Shown here one piece after another: positions 27,642-36,103 of a stretch of 64,000 bases of DNA; the first letter of the stretch is position 1; each line of letters starts with the position of its first letter. The position numbers were made by a program, and so were the translations under genes. Below the pieces are notes generated by a model, which saw only the letters and a list, made by a program, of their open reading frames with translations, had not been told where the DNA came from and ran no database searches. The DNA lies in the NCBI RefSeq assembly GCF_010500955.1, contig NZ_QVMJ01000005.1, forward strand, positions 221,704 to 285,703, read 5' to 3'. This DNA is from Bacteroides sp. 519. Lineage in GTDB: Bacteria > Bacteroidota > Bacteroidia > Bacteroidales > Bacteroidaceae.

Positions 27642-27656
27642 ATGAAAAAAAAAGTC

Positions 27657-27923
27657 ATGGAAAAGAGAAACGATAGAACGAAACAAAAGAACAACCTCGC
27701 CTCGGGAATTAACATAAAATTGGTGCTTAGGTTAGCGTGTACGGTAGTATGTGTATGGTTACTGACGAAAGTCAGTGTTGTTGCATGGTCGCTCGTTGCT
27801 ATGGTGGTCGTGTACCTGTTTGTCCGCTTACTGATAAAGTGTGTATTCCGTCTGATAGGCATCCTTATTTCGGTTTTCCTTTTCCTGCTTATCGCTTCAT
27901 TAATCGTAGTATTCATATTCTAA
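27657..27923 (+). CDS. Small membrane protein of the ICE
   Basis: 88 residues from ATG 27657 (an ATG five codons earlier is possible). A basic N-terminus is followed by three hydrophobic helices ('LRLACTVVCVWLLTKVSVVA', 'VVYLFVRLLIKCVFRLIGIL', 'FLFLLIASLIVVFIF'). No family recognised. It is the outermost gene on this side of the ICE and 11 bp before the next gene. Confidence 0.6.
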   Translation: MEKRNDRTKQKNNLASGINIKLVLRLACTVVCVWLLTKVSVVAWSLVAMVVVYLFVRLLIKCVFRLIGILISVFLFLLIASLIVVFIF

Positions 27924-27934
27924 AACTTACAATC

Positions 27935-28927
27935 ATGACAAAGTTATTTTTATTAGGCGCACAGAGAGAGATAGACACTCAGAAACAAGTAGTTGAAATC
28001 GGACAGATTATCCACATGGAGGGATATTCTTACCATCGCTATGTGGTGTGCGATATAGTCCGTAATGAGTACGGCATTCATTATAAATTGATAGACTTAT
28101 CCGATTATCTGTTTTATCGTACCGAGATAATCCGTCCCCTATCCCAAAAGTATGGTATCGGTTACTATTACGATGAAACTAACCCGACATTCAAGAACGA
28201 AGAAGAATTAAAGGCTATCGTTCGAAAAGCACAGGAGAAAAAAGCAGAGGACGAACGAAAAGCGGAACAGGAACGCATCCGCACAGAAGGAATCCGAGCC
28301 ATCGGGCGTAAACGATTAGCCGAGATACTACCCAATGATGCTATGGCGATGATTGTCGGACGATTGAAACAGAATGATAGCGATAGCATGACCGATTACT
28401 ATGCTTCTTCGGTACAACGAACTGTGATTTTGGGCTTTTCCAAACATACGAGAGACTTATTTTCCGAGATGCGCAAGTATGCAGGGAACTTTGAAGGAAC
28501 AGCCTACCTATCCGAAAACAACGAGGACTACGAACACCGTGAGAAGTACAGTATGGGCGACGGCTATTACTTGGGCGAAAGTAAGTACAGCGGTTGGATT
28601 ATAGAGAAAGTACGCCTATACAACCGTGAACGGTTTATTGAGGATTATGCCTATACCGCAGGACAAGAGGAGAATATCTGCATCAAGACACAGCAAACAA
28701 TGTCTCCTGTCGTAGTACATCAAGCCGAGAACCTGCAATTTGAAATAATTGGTTATTCCGAGAAAGCAATCGCTCTATTCGGGGATACCAAAGAGATAAA
28801 AGACACCCTCAAAGACTTAGGAGGACGGTTTAACCCGAGATTATCCTACAATGGAGGTAAGAGAGCAGGGTGGATTTTCGCCACCACTAAGAGAGCAGAA
28901 TTAAACAGCGTATTAAATCTAAAATAA
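27935..28927 (+). CDS. ICE protein with C-terminal fusion-type domain, unknown function
   Basis: 330 residues from ATG 27935; the frame is open upstream but overlaps the small membrane protein gene and gives an improbable Cys-rich leader. The middle has a charged Lys/Glu helix ('EELKAIVRKAQEKKAEDERK'). The C-terminal segment 'DTKEIKDTLKDLGGRFNPRL' plus 'GWIFATTKRAELNSVL' is a short domain seen at the ends of several Bacteroidales mobile-element proteins. Function unknown; co-directional with the PcfK/PcfJ-like genes. Confidence 0.8.
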   Translation: MTKLFLLGAQREIDTQKQVVEIGQIIHMEGYSYHRYVVCDIVRNEYGIHYKLIDLSDYLFYRTEIIRPLSQKYGIGYYYDETNPTFKNEEELKAIVRKAQEKKAEDERKAEQERIRTEGIRAIGRKRLAEILPNDAMAMIVGRLKQNDSDSMTDYYASSVQRTVILGFSKHTRDLFSEMRKYAGNFEGTAYLSENNEDYEHREKYSMGDGYYLGESKYSGWIIEKVRLYNRERFIEDYAYTAGQEENICIKTQQTMSPVVVHQAENLQFEIIGYSEKAIALFGDTKEIKDTLKDLGGRFNPRLSYNGGKRAGWIFATTKRAELNSVLNLK

Positions 28928-28935
28928 TTAGAGCC

Positions 28936-29343
28936 ATGAAAGGAACAGATATTTTCAAAAGAACGATACATACCTATTTGGTACAACGTGCCGCAAGTGA
29001 TGAACTGTTTGCAGAGAAGTATGCGAACCCCAAAAAGAGCATTGACGATTGTGTTACTTACATTCTAAATACAGTGAAGAAAAGCGGTTGCAATGGTTTT
29101 GCCGATGATGAAATCTACTCTATGGCGGTGCATTATTACGATGAAGACAACATCGAGGTAGGCAAACCGATGAATGCGGATGTAGTTGTAAACCATGTTG
29201 TAGAATTGAGCGAAGAAGAAAAGGAACAGGCTCGTAAAGAAGCCATACAACGTGTACAAAACGAAGCCTATAACAAGATGACACAACAACCCAAAAAGAG
29301 AACTAAGCAAGCAGTAGTAAATCAACCCTCTTTATTTGATTAA
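28936..29343 (+). CDS. PcfK-like protein (family that includes anti-CRISPR AcrIIA9)
   Basis: 135 residues. 'MKGTDIFKRTIHTYLVQRAA', 'DDCVTYILNTVKKSGCNGFA' and 'DDEIYSMAVHYYDEDNI' are typical of PcfK-like proteins of Bacteroidales ICEs; a basic tail ends in 'NQPSLFD'. PcfK was named from an Enterococcus conjugative plasmid. From memory, AcrIIA9, a Cas9 inhibitor found by functional metagenomics, belongs to this family. Whether this copy inhibits Cas9 cannot be told from sequence. It sits directly before the PcfJ-like gene. Confidence 0.8.
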   Translation: MKGTDIFKRTIHTYLVQRAASDELFAEKYANPKKSIDDCVTYILNTVKKSGCNGFADDEIYSMAVHYYDEDNIEVGKPMNADVVVNHVVELSEEEKEQARKEAIQRVQNEAYNKMTQQPKKRTKQAVVNQPSLFD

Positions 29344-29346
29344 GTT

Positions 29347-30615
29347 ATGAAACCGAAGAATAAATATCAGAAGCGAGTTTTTGAACTAAGTAAAAAACTA
29401 TCTCCCATTACCAAAGCGCAGGTAAAATGGGGTTACAAGAATTGTATTGACCATATCGGGCGAAGAACCAAACAGGGTGTAATCTCCTGTTTAGAGTGTG
29501 GCTTTTCATGGATTGATATGTCAACGAAAAAGCATTGTACCTGTCCAAATTGTAACACAAAGCTGATTATCAACGATACAACAAAACGGGTATTTAGCGA
29601 TTACCAATACTATTGCATCGTTACTTCTTCCGAAGAATTCCAGGTACTTCGTTTTTTCTATATTGACTACAAAGCCAAAGTCGGAGAAGAAGCACGTTAT
29701 TTCCATAGTGAGGTAATACAACTTTGGATTACTCCAAGTGGTAAACACGCAACCATAGCAAGGTTGAGACCAATGTCTTGTTTTACTGATACATGGAACT
29801 TTTGTAGTAATCTTGAAATACGCCCGAATAAAAACTTTTACAACGCACTTCCGACAGCTACTTACCCACGCATGAAGTTAATCCCCGAAATCAAACGAAG
29901 CGGATTTACAGGGGATTTTCATAAACTTACACCGTTTGACCTGTTCCATTACATCGTAACAGAGAACAAAGCAGAAACCCTATTGAAAGCGAAGCAAACA
30001 ACACTATTACAATTCTTTGCCTATCACACCTCACGGAATATTGCCGATTATTGGGCATCTATCCGTATCTGTATCCGAAACGGTTACAACATTGATGATG
30101 TTACGATGTGGTGCGATTACATTGATTTACTCCGCTTCTTCGGGAAAGACCTATGTAATGCGCATTACGTTTGCCCTGCTGACCTAAAAGGCGAACATGA
30201 CAAGTATGTGCAGAAAAAGAGAGAGCATATTGAGCGGGAACGTAAGGAAGAAGCCAAACAACAGGCATTAAAGGATGAAGCTATATTTCAAGAACTGAAA
30301 TCCAAATTCTTCGGTATTCAGTTCACGGACGGAGTAATCCAAGTTCGGGTACTCGAAAGTGTAACGGAAATAATGCAAGAGGGCGATGCTTTACATCACT
30401 GTGTATTCACAAATGATTACCACTTGAAACCCGACAGCCTTATCCTTTCCGCTTGCATTGATGGAGAGCGAGTAGAAACCGTTGAAATATCTCTTTCTAA
30501 ATTGCAGGTAGTCCAATCGAGAGGCGTGTGCAACAAGAACACGGAGCATCACGATAGGATTATCAAACTTGTAAACAAGCATATCCCACTAATTAAAAAG
30601 AGAATAGCAGCATAA
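29347..30615 (+). CDS. PcfJ-like protein with N-terminal zinc ribbon
   Basis: 422 residues. The N-terminus has two CxxC pairs ('SCLECGFSWID', 'CTCPNCNTKL', about residues 48-75), likely a zinc ribbon. The C-terminal third ('MQEGDALHHCVFTNDYHL', 'VETVEISLSKLQVVQSRGVC') is the PcfJ-like region. PcfJ-like proteins are widespread on conjugative elements and phages; function unknown. It lies 3 bp after the PcfK-like gene, so they are co-translated. Confidence 0.82.
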   Translation: MKPKNKYQKRVFELSKKLSPITKAQVKWGYKNCIDHIGRRTKQGVISCLECGFSWIDMSTKKHCTCPNCNTKLIINDTTKRVFSDYQYYCIVTSSEEFQVLRFFYIDYKAKVGEEARYFHSEVIQLWITPSGKHATIARLRPMSCFTDTWNFCSNLEIRPNKNFYNALPTATYPRMKLIPEIKRSGFTGDFHKLTPFDLFHYIVTENKAETLLKAKQTTLLQFFAYHTSRNIADYWASIRICIRNGYNIDDVTMWCDYIDLLRFFGKDLCNAHYVCPADLKGEHDKYVQKKREHIERERKEEAKQQALKDEAIFQELKSKFFGIQFTDGVIQVRVLESVTEIMQEGDALHHCVFTNDYHLKPDSLILSACIDGERVETVEISLSKLQVVQSRGVCNKNTEHHDRIIKLVNKHIPLIKKRIAA

Positions 30616-30640
30616 TATCAACTAAAAAACAATTATCAAA

Positions 30641-30940
30641 ATGAAACCGAATAAAATAGCAATTATGTATAAAGGTGTCCTGCACTTCCTAAACAGGGTA
30701 ACAGCCGAAAGCAAACATTATCAAATAGCTTTTGAAACCGACCGTTGGAGCATCCGTTTTTATCTGTTACAGAACGGTCAAATCCGAATAATCATAAATA
30801 AGTCTATCAAAAAGAGCGAGACGGAATATCATACACACTTCTGTTATGACTGTTATTGCACACTTGACAAGAACGGCTTGTTTCTTGATGACGTACACGA
30901 CCCTGCCACCTGCCGAAAGATAACCAACCCGACTAAATGA
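30641..30940 (+). CDS. Hypothetical ICE protein
   Basis: 99 residues, basic, without signal peptide or membrane helix. 'YHTHFCYDCYCTLDKNGLFL' contains a small Cys cluster that might bind a metal. Not recognised. It follows PcfJ by 25 bp on the same strand. Confidence 0.65.
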   Translation: MKPNKIAIMYKGVLHFLNRVTAESKHYQIAFETDRWSIRFYLLQNGQIRIIINKSIKKSETEYHTHFCYDCYCTLDKNGLFLDDVHDPATCRKITNPTK

Positions 30941-30955
30941 TTTACCATAGAGCCG

Positions 30956-31321
30956 ATGTTAAGGGATATTCACACCCAACTCAAAGATGAACTGGAAGCC
31001 CTGCATCCGTTCGACCTGATACATGACATAAGGGATTTAGAACAATTCATGTACAGGAAAATGGAAGAATACGGAACAGTAGAATTTATAGTAAATAACT
31101 CCCTACGCTTTGGTATTGGCGAAAATGCCTACACCACAAGCGAGGAAGCATTGAAAGCCAAAGAAAAAGAGCCTATTATGTTGCTAAATCTTTTCAATGG
31201 CAATCATGTAGTATCAAAAGATACTATCATATTTTTTCTCTACTGGCTTATTGACAGGGACGGACAATTAACCGTTTCCGATACTGAGCGAACAAAGACA
31301 GTCTTTGTAAACTCTAAATAA
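30956..31321 (+). CDS. Hypothetical ICE protein
   Basis: 121 residues, soluble, mixed alpha/beta by composition ('FDLIHDIRDLEQFMYRKMEE' helical start). No family recognised. It starts 15 bp after the previous gene in the same plus-strand series. Confidence 0.65.
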   Translation: MLRDIHTQLKDELEALHPFDLIHDIRDLEQFMYRKMEEYGTVEFIVNNSLRFGIGENAYTTSEEALKAKEKEPIMLLNLFNGNHVVSKDTIIFFLYWLIDRDGQLTVSDTERTKTVFVNSK

Positions 31322-31368
31322 CGGATTATTAATCAGGGCGGAGCAATCTGCCCATAAAGCCTAAAGCA

Positions 31369-31602
31369 ATGAAATTGAAAATAAGTAAAACAAACAAGAC
31401 CTGTACAATCAGCGGACTGACTCCTATCGAGGTAGATGTAATGTTGGCTATTGTTGATACAGCCAACAGGCGATGCTTCCGCGAGCAGGAAGATAGCGGA
31501 GAATGGTATAGCAATGACGACTTCATAGTGCTTCTAACCGATGAACAACGCCAAGCGTTGGCAAAAATAGGTGAAGAAATACAACAGATTTACAACAGCT
31601 AA
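31369..31602 (+). CDS. Small hypothetical ICE protein
   Basis: 77 residues. A short beta-like start ('KLKISKTNKTCTISGLTPIE') is followed by an amphipathic C-terminal helix ('DEQRQALAKIGEEIQQIYNS'). No family recognised. The upstream purines and its position in the series support it as real. Confidence 0.6.
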   Translation: MKLKISKTNKTCTISGLTPIEVDVMLAIVDTANRRCFREQEDSGEWYSNDDFIVLLTDEQRQALAKIGEEIQQIYNS

Positions 31603-31613
31603 TAAGTAATATC

Positions 31614-32303
31614 ATGGCACAGGAAAGAATGGACGATTGGATGCAATATGCAAAAGACCTTGCAAAAGCGGAACGGGAACTGGGTATTGAACATTGGGTA
31701 TATATCACTTTTGAAATTCGGCATGAAGACAGAAGCCGGGAAGTTTTACACAAAATAGACATCCCCCGTGATATGTTAGACCGTTGGCGGTGGCTTATAG
31801 AATGGCGTAAGGCAAAATTAGTATGCAAATATCCGAGAAAAAGAGTTCAGGTATATCATTGCTTTTACGACAAGCGAACAGGTTTACAGACAGGTTTTGA
31901 CTTTTTGTTGGGTAAAGTTGCATCGGCAAAAGCACAGATAACCAAAGTCGAAAGAGCCATTGTCCGATATATCGACTACAAAAAGAACAATGACCTATTT
32001 TTTAATATAGATACGGACGAACAGTTATTGAAGGCTTACAACAAATTGGAACAAAAGAAAAACAACTATCAAAAAATGTATATGATGTTACAGGAAGAAG
32101 TCAAAAAGCACAAGGAGAACAGCGATAGATACAAACTATTTATCGGCTTCAATAAGATAGGCGAGTTCAGTACAATCAGTGAAGCCAAGAAACACGCCTA
32201 TGATAGCGGATTATCGGGCGTTTTTAATCTGATTGGCAACAAGTATCAAGACAGTTGGTATGTTTCCGAAATTGACCTACAAAAAAAGCAAGTAGAAGTA
32301 TAA
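31614..32303 (+). CDS. Coiled-coil hypothetical ICE protein
   Basis: 229 residues. A Trp-rich N-terminal region ('LDRWRWLIEWRKAKLVCKYP'), a central coiled coil (about residues 130-175, 'KAYNKLEQKKNNYQKMYMML') and a short C-terminal domain ('SEAKKHAYDSGLSGVFNLIG') are visible. Function unknown. It is the last gene before a terminator. Confidence 0.7.
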   Translation: MAQERMDDWMQYAKDLAKAERELGIEHWVYITFEIRHEDRSREVLHKIDIPRDMLDRWRWLIEWRKAKLVCKYPRKRVQVYHCFYDKRTGLQTGFDFLLGKVASAKAQITKVERAIVRYIDYKKNNDLFFNIDTDEQLLKAYNKLEQKKNNYQKMYMMLQEEVKKHKENSDRYKLFIGFNKIGEFSTISEAKKHAYDSGLSGVFNLIGNKYQDSWYVSEIDLQKKQVEV

Positions 32304-32420
32304 CCAAAGGGCGGATTTTTCCGCCCGACTTCTTTTTACAGTGAGCCTGAGCGGTCGAAAAAGAAGCAAAAAACCAAAAGAAAAACAATAGTTTTTCTTG
32401 CATTTGAAGTTTTCATTTGA

Positions 32421-32446
32421 GGGTAGGATTTCTCCTATCCTTTTTT
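32421..32446 (+). terminator. Intrinsic terminator of the PcfK/PcfJ module
   Basis: GGGTAGGA pairs with TCCTATCC (one G-T pair) around TTTC and is followed by six T residues. It closes the plus-strand gene series. Confidence 0.75.
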
Positions 32447-32451
32447 ATTCT

Positions 32452-32459
32452 TACCTTTG
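32452..32459 (+). promoter_or_regulatory. -7 box for the two-gene unit 32481-33479
   Basis: TACCTTTG fits TAnnTTTG. It directly follows the terminator and lies 22 bp before the ATG at 32481; no TTTG is seen at the proper -33 spacing. Its position excludes the in-frame TTG at 32457 as start. Confidence 0.5.
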
Positions 32460-32480
32460 ACAAGTTTATTTCATATAACT

Positions 32481-32888
32481 ATGGCTGAAGTATTTTATGA
32501 TATGCCCCATCTGACAACAGACCAACTTCGGGAACTGTTCACCTCTTATCGCAAACTTGGTTGGATAGACTTTGAATATGAGGTATTAGACGAGAATAAT
32601 CCCCCGATACAACCTCTTTCGGATGCGGAAATCATTCTAAATATCCAAGCCGGAGATGAAAAGAACTATTTCGTTTTCATGCTCAACCACGAAGATGAAA
32701 AAGACGGTGTAATGATTGGGTTCGGTCTAAATTATTACGAGGAGTTTTCAGTATATCTGCATCTTTCGCCTAAATACCTGAAAGAACTTATCGACAAATA
32801 TGCATTGGTAAGTAAGGGCACGAACGTAGAGAACTTGACTATTGAGCAGTATTTAATAGGATTGAACAAAGATTTGTCGATGAATTAA
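32481..32888 (+). CDS. Hypothetical acidic ICE protein
   Basis: 135 residues from ATG 32481. Soluble and acidic ('HLTTDQLRELFTSYRKLGWI', 'YFVFMLNHEDEKDGVMIGFG'). No family recognised. Followed 30 bp later by another unknown gene on the same strand. Confidence 0.65.
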   Translation: MAEVFYDMPHLTTDQLRELFTSYRKLGWIDFEYEVLDENNPPIQPLSDAEIILNIQAGDEKNYFVFMLNHEDEKDGVMIGFGLNYYEEFSVYLHLSPKYLKELIDKYALVSKGTNVENLTIEQYLIGLNKDLSMN

Positions 32889-32918
32889 TATTATCTTACC
32901 CTCAAAAAACACCCATTC

Positions 32919-33479
32919 ATGAAAGAGCAAGACTCTCCCGACCTCACTTATTCCATCCCGCCTGAACAACAAGCCGAAAAGTGCCAGCAGATTCAGCAGT
33001 GTAGTACTTTTCTGTGGTTTATTGAGCATACACATATTGATCAGTTGAAGTTGCTGAATGCCGAGATTGATAAAATATTTGCTGAGGGTATATCGCTTGA
33101 AGAGTTTATGCTGACGGGAATGAACAACCAAGAAGTAAGTTCTGACGACTATCGGACGATTGCTATTCTCTGCTTCTACGAAACATTTATGGAATATGTA
33201 GAGGAAATATGTGCTCCTACTCGCGACTTGAAAAAGGATCGTAATTTTACTGAAACATACGATTCTACTATGAAAGAGATCATTAACTATCTGGATGGAA
33301 AGCGTAATGATTTCCCTCGTGAAATGGTGCGTTGTCTGTTCCTTTTAACTGACGAAGACCTTAATCCTCACCGACAAGGCATGGCGCTGACTCAACTCGT
33401 CTTAGAGAGCTTTGCTCATTGCCATTCTAACGAGCAACGAACCGAGATTGAACGGCTTATTAAAGAATGTAAGATATAA
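32919..33479 (+). CDS. Hypothetical alpha-helical ICE protein
   Basis: 186 residues, nearly all helical, with several Cys and Trp residues in 'CQQIQQCSTFLWFIEHTHID'. No motif recognised. It ends 82 bp before the convergent end of the tra operon. Confidence 0.65.
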   Translation: MKEQDSPDLTYSIPPEQQAEKCQQIQQCSTFLWFIEHTHIDQLKLLNAEIDKIFAEGISLEEFMLTGMNNQEVSSDDYRTIAILCFYETFMEYVEEICAPTRDLKKDRNFTETYDSTMKEIINYLDGKRNDFPREMVRCLFLLTDEDLNPHRQGMALTQLVLESFAHCHSNEQRTEIERLIKECKI

Positions 33480-33561
33480 TCAAATCAATATTTTACAACT
33501 GTTCAAATAACATGATAAAAAAACAGGCAGAAAGACTTTCATCCTCCTGCCTACTCTAACA

Positions 33562-34005
33562 TTACAACTGCGCATTAATCGCATTTCGAAACTTTATCGG
33601 GTCTGTAACGTAGCTGAACACGTTGGTTGCTCCTCCCGTTGTCAACAGGATTGTTCCGAACCCGAACAGCCGACCGATAAGTCCCTGATTGATGCTCAAT
33701 CCTTCACATTTAATCAGCATCAGTTCCATTGCATTACGGCTTAACAAGCCTTGTTTCAGTATAACCCGCTTGTTGGTTACTACGTAATGAGTCCCGATTT
33801 TCATGTACAGTCTTCTCAGCATTGTAAATATGCCAAGAGGTAGTGCCGTAATGCCAATCAGATACTCGAATACGTTGGAAGACGGGAAGAAATGGATACC
33901 AACCAAGAGCAATACTATTGGGGTGAAGAAGATGCACCAATGCACATGCGCTTTGTACTCAATCGTTTCCCCGGTTTGCAGGTTTTTATCTATATAGCTT
34001 TTCAT
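33562..34005 (-). CDS. bPH2/YdbS-like membrane protein at the tra operon end
   Basis: 147 residues. Two membrane helices ('WCIFFTPIVLLLVGIHFF', 'YLIGITALPLGIFTML') are followed by a bacterial PH domain ('GTHYVVTNKRVILKQGLLSR', 'GTILLTTGGATNVFSYVTDP'). Its start overlaps the traQ stop by 4 bp, so it is translated with the tra operon. PH-domain proteins of this kind are not a core part of the CTnDOT tra set; its role in transfer is unknown. Confidence 0.82.
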   Translation of the reverse strand: MKSYIDKNLQTGETIEYKAHVHWCIFFTPIVLLLVGIHFFPSSNVFEYLIGITALPLGIFTMLRRLYMKIGTHYVVTNKRVILKQGLLSRNAMELMLIKCEGLSINQGLIGRLFGFGTILLTTGGATNVFSYVTDPIKFRNAINAQL

Positions 34006-34439
34006 ACACTGCTTTCTTCCTTATCTGCCTGCTCATTATTAAAGGTAAAAGAAAGCGGAAACTCTTTCCCGAACGAGTCGAAAAAGACTACCTCTATGTT
34101 GTGGGCATCTTCGGACATAGAGCGAAAATAAAGTCGAAAAGGGGTATCCGTTACTTCGTAGGGGTCGTTAGGCAAGAATGGTTTTCCATCGCCCATCCAT
34201 AACTGACCCTTTCCGTCATATTGAAAGTAACGAAGGTAGTACCGGGTATTGTTATATTTGCCATTTCGGTGTAGCGTACAGCGTATTTCGGCAACCTCAT
34301 TTACTTGCAGTTTTTTCGGCACAGGTAAGTGAGTAACCGAGAATTCATAATCCTGCTTAATATCAATATCGTCGCTACAGGCACACGCTACCGCCGCAAG
34401 CAGTAGCGTAAATAAAAAATATGATAATGTCTTTCTCAT
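34002..34439 (-). CDS. traQ: Conjugative transposon protein TraQ (DUF3872)
   Basis: 145 residues. Lipoprotein signal ending at 'LLAAVACAC', then 'YEFSVTHLPVPKKLQVNEVA' and 'YYLRYFQYDGKGQLWMGDGK', which are characteristic DUF3872/TraQ segments. It is the last conserved tra gene, directly after traO; traP (primase), which lies between them in CTnDOT, is absent here. It is predicted at the envelope. Confidence 0.85.
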   Translation of the reverse strand: MRKTLSYFLFTLLLAAVACACSDDIDIKQDYEFSVTHLPVPKKLQVNEVAEIRCTLHRNGKYNNTRYYLRYFQYDGKGQLWMGDGKPFLPNDPYEVTDTPFRLYFRSMSEDAHNIEVVFFDSFGKEFPLSFTFNNEQADKEESSV

Positions 34440-34466
34440 TTCTTTATAAATTTATTCGTTAAATAT

Positions 34467-35042
34467 TTAATTTAGAATGAATTTGATTCCTCCGCCAATT
34501 TGCGTGTGGAATAAGTTAATGGAAGAACCACCCAATATCCGCTCCCGAACATTGAGTAGTAATACAATGCGGTCTGACAAGTATGTTTCAATCTCAAAGG
34601 TTACCGCACCACCGTATAGGAAGTTGTCATCGCTTGTAATGGTAGAGCCGTCAAAAAGTAGGGACTCTCCCCAATTGACCGTTTCGTATCCTGCCATTGC
34701 TGATGCTCCAACAGAAAAGAAAAATATTTTGCTCCGGTCAGAAAGGAACTTGTAATAATATCCTCCCTCTGCTGTAAATTGAGAAGTCGGTATCAGTTCC
34801 GTTTTATATTGGTAGGATTTTTGAAGATATTCCGCACCGAATACCCAACGGTTGCCATTCTTAGTATAGGTTGAAAGGGCAATTCCTCCGGCAAAGGCTT
34901 GTTTGTCGCCTTTCTCTAAATAGAAACCATCAACGGCACTTGCCGTAAACTGCAATCCCTTTTGTCCCGGCAAGTAACGCTGGGCGTGTGCCTGCCCGAT
35001 GAGGGCAAGGCACAAAGTCATAAGTAATACCACCCGCTTCAT
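34467..35042 (-). CDS. traO: Conjugative transposon protein TraO
   Basis: 191 residues. Signal peptide 'VVLLMTLCLALIGQAHA' is followed by 'RYLPGQKGLQFTASAVDGFY', the typical TraO start, and beta-rich sequence expected of a small outer-membrane barrel. The start overlaps the last base of the traN stop. It is probably the outer-membrane part of the transfer apparatus. Confidence 0.88.
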   Translation of the reverse strand: MKRVVLLMTLCLALIGQAHAQRYLPGQKGLQFTASAVDGFYLEKGDKQAFAGGIALSTYTKNGNRWVFGAEYLQKSYQYKTELIPTSQFTAEGGYYYKFLSDRSKIFFFSVGASAMAGYETVNWGESLLFDGSTITSDDNFLYGGAVTFEIETYLSDRIVLLLNVRERILGGSSINLFHTQIGGGIKFILN

Positions 35043-36061
35043 TACTGTACTTTTAGTTCGTTGATTTGACGAGCCCGAATCAGGTCTGCGTTCTCAACGG
35101 TAAAGGTTTGGTTACGACCACCATTTTTTTCAAATACTTCGATAATAAGCAGTTTATCGGCAGGAATAGTGATTTTATCCAATGCAAAAACTGTCCGTTC
35201 CGTTCTATTTGCACCAACCGTTGTCATAAAGTTATAGGCACGAAGCGGATAGATAACGGTTTCCTGAATGGCGGTACGTTTCGTAACCTTCTTATCGACG
35301 ATTTTCATGCGTACAAAATCAACATCGAATGCTACGTTGGTCGAGTTCTTAATCTGTGTATGCAGATAAAGTAAATTATTATGCGAATAGATGCCTTTCA
35401 GTGTGTACTGGATGCCGAAACGTTTTCCCCCGATGTGTTTGATGTGGCGTTTGTTATCCTTATAAATCGCACGATTGATAAGATATACGACACGGGGCGA
35501 TTCGCTTCCGAGTTCCTTCAGGTAGATGTCGAACGAATTGTTCGGGCGGTTGGTTGCGATACCGTCATGCATGAAATCCCGCATCTCTATATTGAGTTTC
35601 TCCGGCTCGTCCGCATACTTTACATTATAGGTATAATAACTTCCTTCTTCCGTAATTACGGCAAGATTAGTTTCCGCTTCAAACCCTCTGATTGAAGCTT
35701 TCACACGGAGGATATTCTCCGAATTTCCCGCTTTGCCTGCGATGATATTCGAAGAGCCCAAGTCCACATAACGGATGGATGAGGGGAAGATAATATGCAC
35801 CGTTTTGTCGAAAGTAACTTCGAGTCCATAGGGTGGAATCATGCGGTCGAAGGTTATCTTCTTGGTCAGTCCTTCGTAATAATCCCCGAATGTGGGTTTC
35901 AATACTTGTTGCAACTCGCCTTGCATCTCTTCGGGCGACTGATTGACCGTTATAACCTCATCATTAGATAATGCCGATCTTTGATTCTCATACTCTGTTT
36001 GTGCATTAACAGATAATACACCGGTCGCTATGACAGCGAACATAAAAAAATACTTTTTCAT
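35042..36061 (-). CDS. traN: Conjugative transposon protein TraN (DUF4138)
   Basis: 339 residues with signal peptide ('YFFMFAVIATGVLSVNAQ') and the DUF4138 body ('KTVHIIFPSSIRYVDLGSSN', 'KRFGIQYTLKGIYSHNNLLY'). VirB9-like in position and size. It lies between traM and traO as in other Bacteroidales ICEs. Confidence 0.9.
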   Translation of the reverse strand: MKKYFFMFAVIATGVLSVNAQTEYENQRSALSNDEVITVNQSPEEMQGELQQVLKPTFGDYYEGLTKKITFDRMIPPYGLEVTFDKTVHIIFPSSIRYVDLGSSNIIAGKAGNSENILRVKASIRGFEAETNLAVITEEGSYYTYNVKYADEPEKLNIEMRDFMHDGIATNRPNNSFDIYLKELGSESPRVVYLINRAIYKDNKRHIKHIGGKRFGIQYTLKGIYSHNNLLYLHTQIKNSTNVAFDVDFVRMKIVDKKVTKRTAIQETVIYPLRAYNFMTTVGANRTERTVFALDKITIPADKLLIIEVFEKNGGRNQTFTVENADLIRARQINELKVQ

Positions 36062-36103
36062 TTCTTACTTTGAATTAATTTGTGGATAAAATATATTTGA
36101 TAA

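Noticed and set aside
27737..27934. 66-codon upstream extension of the gene at 27935
   Set aside because: It overlaps the small membrane protein gene in another frame and yields a Cys-rich leader; the ATG at 27935 is the better start.
33480..33561. Strong terminator between convergent ICE genes
   Set aside because: AGGCAG/CTGCCT can pair, but the loop is long and the stem short; not enough to call.
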